Source: Pseudomonadota bacterium (lineage in GTDB: Bacteria > Pseudomonadota > Alphaproteobacteria > Caulobacterales > Caulobacteraceae). Taken from it: DNA of 8,841 nucleotides. The translations under genes were made by a program, and so were the position numbers. The stretch lies in NCBI GenBank assembly GCA_023424215.1, contig JAFAEC010000073.1, forward strand, positions 1-8,841, given 5' to 3'. A model generated the notes under the pieces. The model did not search any database. It worked only from the letters and a program-made list of their open reading frames with translations, and was not told the DNA's origin. Below are positions 8,167-8,841 of this stretch, piece after piece (within the stretch, counting starts at the first letter, position 1; every line of letters starts with the position of its first letter).

Positions 8167-8841
8167 GCCGGGCGAGGGGCGCGCGACTGACCGCGGCGCT
8201 GGGGCTGGCCCTCCTCGTGGCGCTGGTCGTCGCCGTGCTGGCGGGCGAGAGCGCGCTGTCCGCGGGCCAGTTCGCCGAGGCGTTCCGCGATCCGTCTTCC
8301 GGACCCGGCCTGGTGCTGTGGCAGGTGCGGGCGCCGCGCGCCGCCACCGCCCTCCTGGTCGGCGCGGCCCTCGGCCTTGCGGGGGCGGTCATGCAGGGGC
8401 TGCTGCGCAACCCACTGGCCGACCCCGGGGTGCTCGGCGTCTCCGCCAGCGCCGCCTTCGTCGCCGCCGTCGCCATCGTCGTCGGTCTCGCCGCCGTTCC
8501 CGGCGCCGTCGAGACATCGGCCCTGGCCGGCGCGGGCGCCGCCGGCGCGCTGCTGGTGTTGTTCTCGGCGCGGGTCCGGTCGCCCGAGGCGCTGATCCTG
8601 TTCGGCGTCGCCCTGTCCAGCTTCGCCGGCGCCGCCACCGCCCTGATCTTCAACCTGTCGCCGTCGCCGATCGCCAGCGCCGAGGTCATGGGCTGGCTTC
8701 TGGGCTCGGTGCAGAACCGCAGCTGGATCGACGTCGCCTGGGTGGCGCCCGCCGTGGTCGTCGCCGCCGTCTTCGCCGCCCTGGCGATGCCCGGCCTGCG
8801 GATGCTGACCCTGGGCGAGGAAGGCGCGGCGACGTCGGGCC
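8163..8841 (+). CDS. FecCD/BtuC-family ABC importer permease, N-terminal part (cut by window end)
   Basis: The first 226 residues of an inner-membrane permease that should pair with the preceding binding protein; the complete family members are about 320-350 residues. Translated from the GTG at 8163 the frame stays open to the window end. A first membrane helix (about 9-27) is followed by the family signature: RAPRAATALLVGAALGLAG (56-74), VMQGLLRNPLADPGVLGVSA (77-96) and further hydrophobic helices (about 98-112, 117-135, 143-163, 190-209). MLTLGEEGAATSG (214-226) matches the cytoplasmic loop that contacts the ATPase. The GTGA overlap with the binding-protein stop shows coupling. An ATPase gene (BtuD/FecE type) is expected just beyond the window, as is usual for this family. 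Confidence 0.92.
   Translation, partial: MSRARGARLTAALGLALLVALVVAVLAGESALSAGQFAEAFRDPSSGPGLVLWQVRAPRAATALLVGAALGLAGAVMQGLLRNPLADPGVLGVSASAAFVAAVAIVVGLAAVPGAVETSALAGAGAAGALLVLFSARVRSPEALILFGVALSSFAGAATALIFNLSPSPIASAEVMGWLLGSVQNRSWIDVAWVAPAVVVAAVFAALAMPGLRMLTLGEEGAATSG

Noticed and set aside
8440..8560. Repetitive GCC/GTC-rich stretch in the permease gene
   Set aside because: It encodes ordinary Ala/Val-rich membrane helices; the repetition reflects codon bias, not a DNA repeat.

Overview
This 8.8-kb window comes from a very GC-rich bacterial chromosome. The gene families, codon use and Caulobacter-style promoter look-alikes suggest an alphaproteobacterium, most likely Caulobacterales (Caulobacter/Brevundimonas-like). 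The taxonomic call is inference from protein sequence; no rRNA or other decisive marker is present.

Layout. (1) Plus strand, 1-2253: the C-terminal half of the replicative DNA polymerase III alpha subunit (dnaE), whose stop codon overlaps the start of a small zinc-binding GFA/CENP-V-family protein. (2) Minus strand, 6633 down to 2254: a four-gene block read right to left. It holds a membrane family-2 glycosyltransferase, a class I SAM-dependent methyltransferase (RlmI/RlmK-like), a SpoU/TrmH-family RNA 2'-O-methyltransferase and a secreted S41-family peptidase. The first two genes overlap, the second and third are 2 bp apart, and the fourth follows after 60 bp. This block meets the GFA gene tail to tail with no spacer at all. 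(3) A divergent intergenic region (about 6634-6727) carries a near-perfect palindrome lying between two possible back-to-back promoters. (4) Plus strand, 6728-8841: a TetR-family regulator, a periplasmic substrate-binding protein of the BtuF/FhuD type and a FecCD/BtuC-type permease cut by the window end. Start and stop codons overlap at both junctions. This looks like the first part of a cobalamin- or siderophore-type ABC importer operon with its own regulator.

How the genes work together. The dnaE-gfa pair is co-translated but functionally unrelated as far as can be seen. The two methyltransferases are probably RNA-modifying enzymes and are translationally coupled. The TetR gene is placed to autoregulate the importer operon and possibly the divergent glycosyltransferase block. 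No cobalamin riboswitch is visible in front of the importer.

No tRNA, rRNA, CRISPR array, insertion sequence or phage gene was seen. Coding density is close to 100%, and no gap exceeds 100 bp. Most of the window is ordinary core-genome sequence. The part most worth a second look is the TetR-importer operon and its compact divergent control region.
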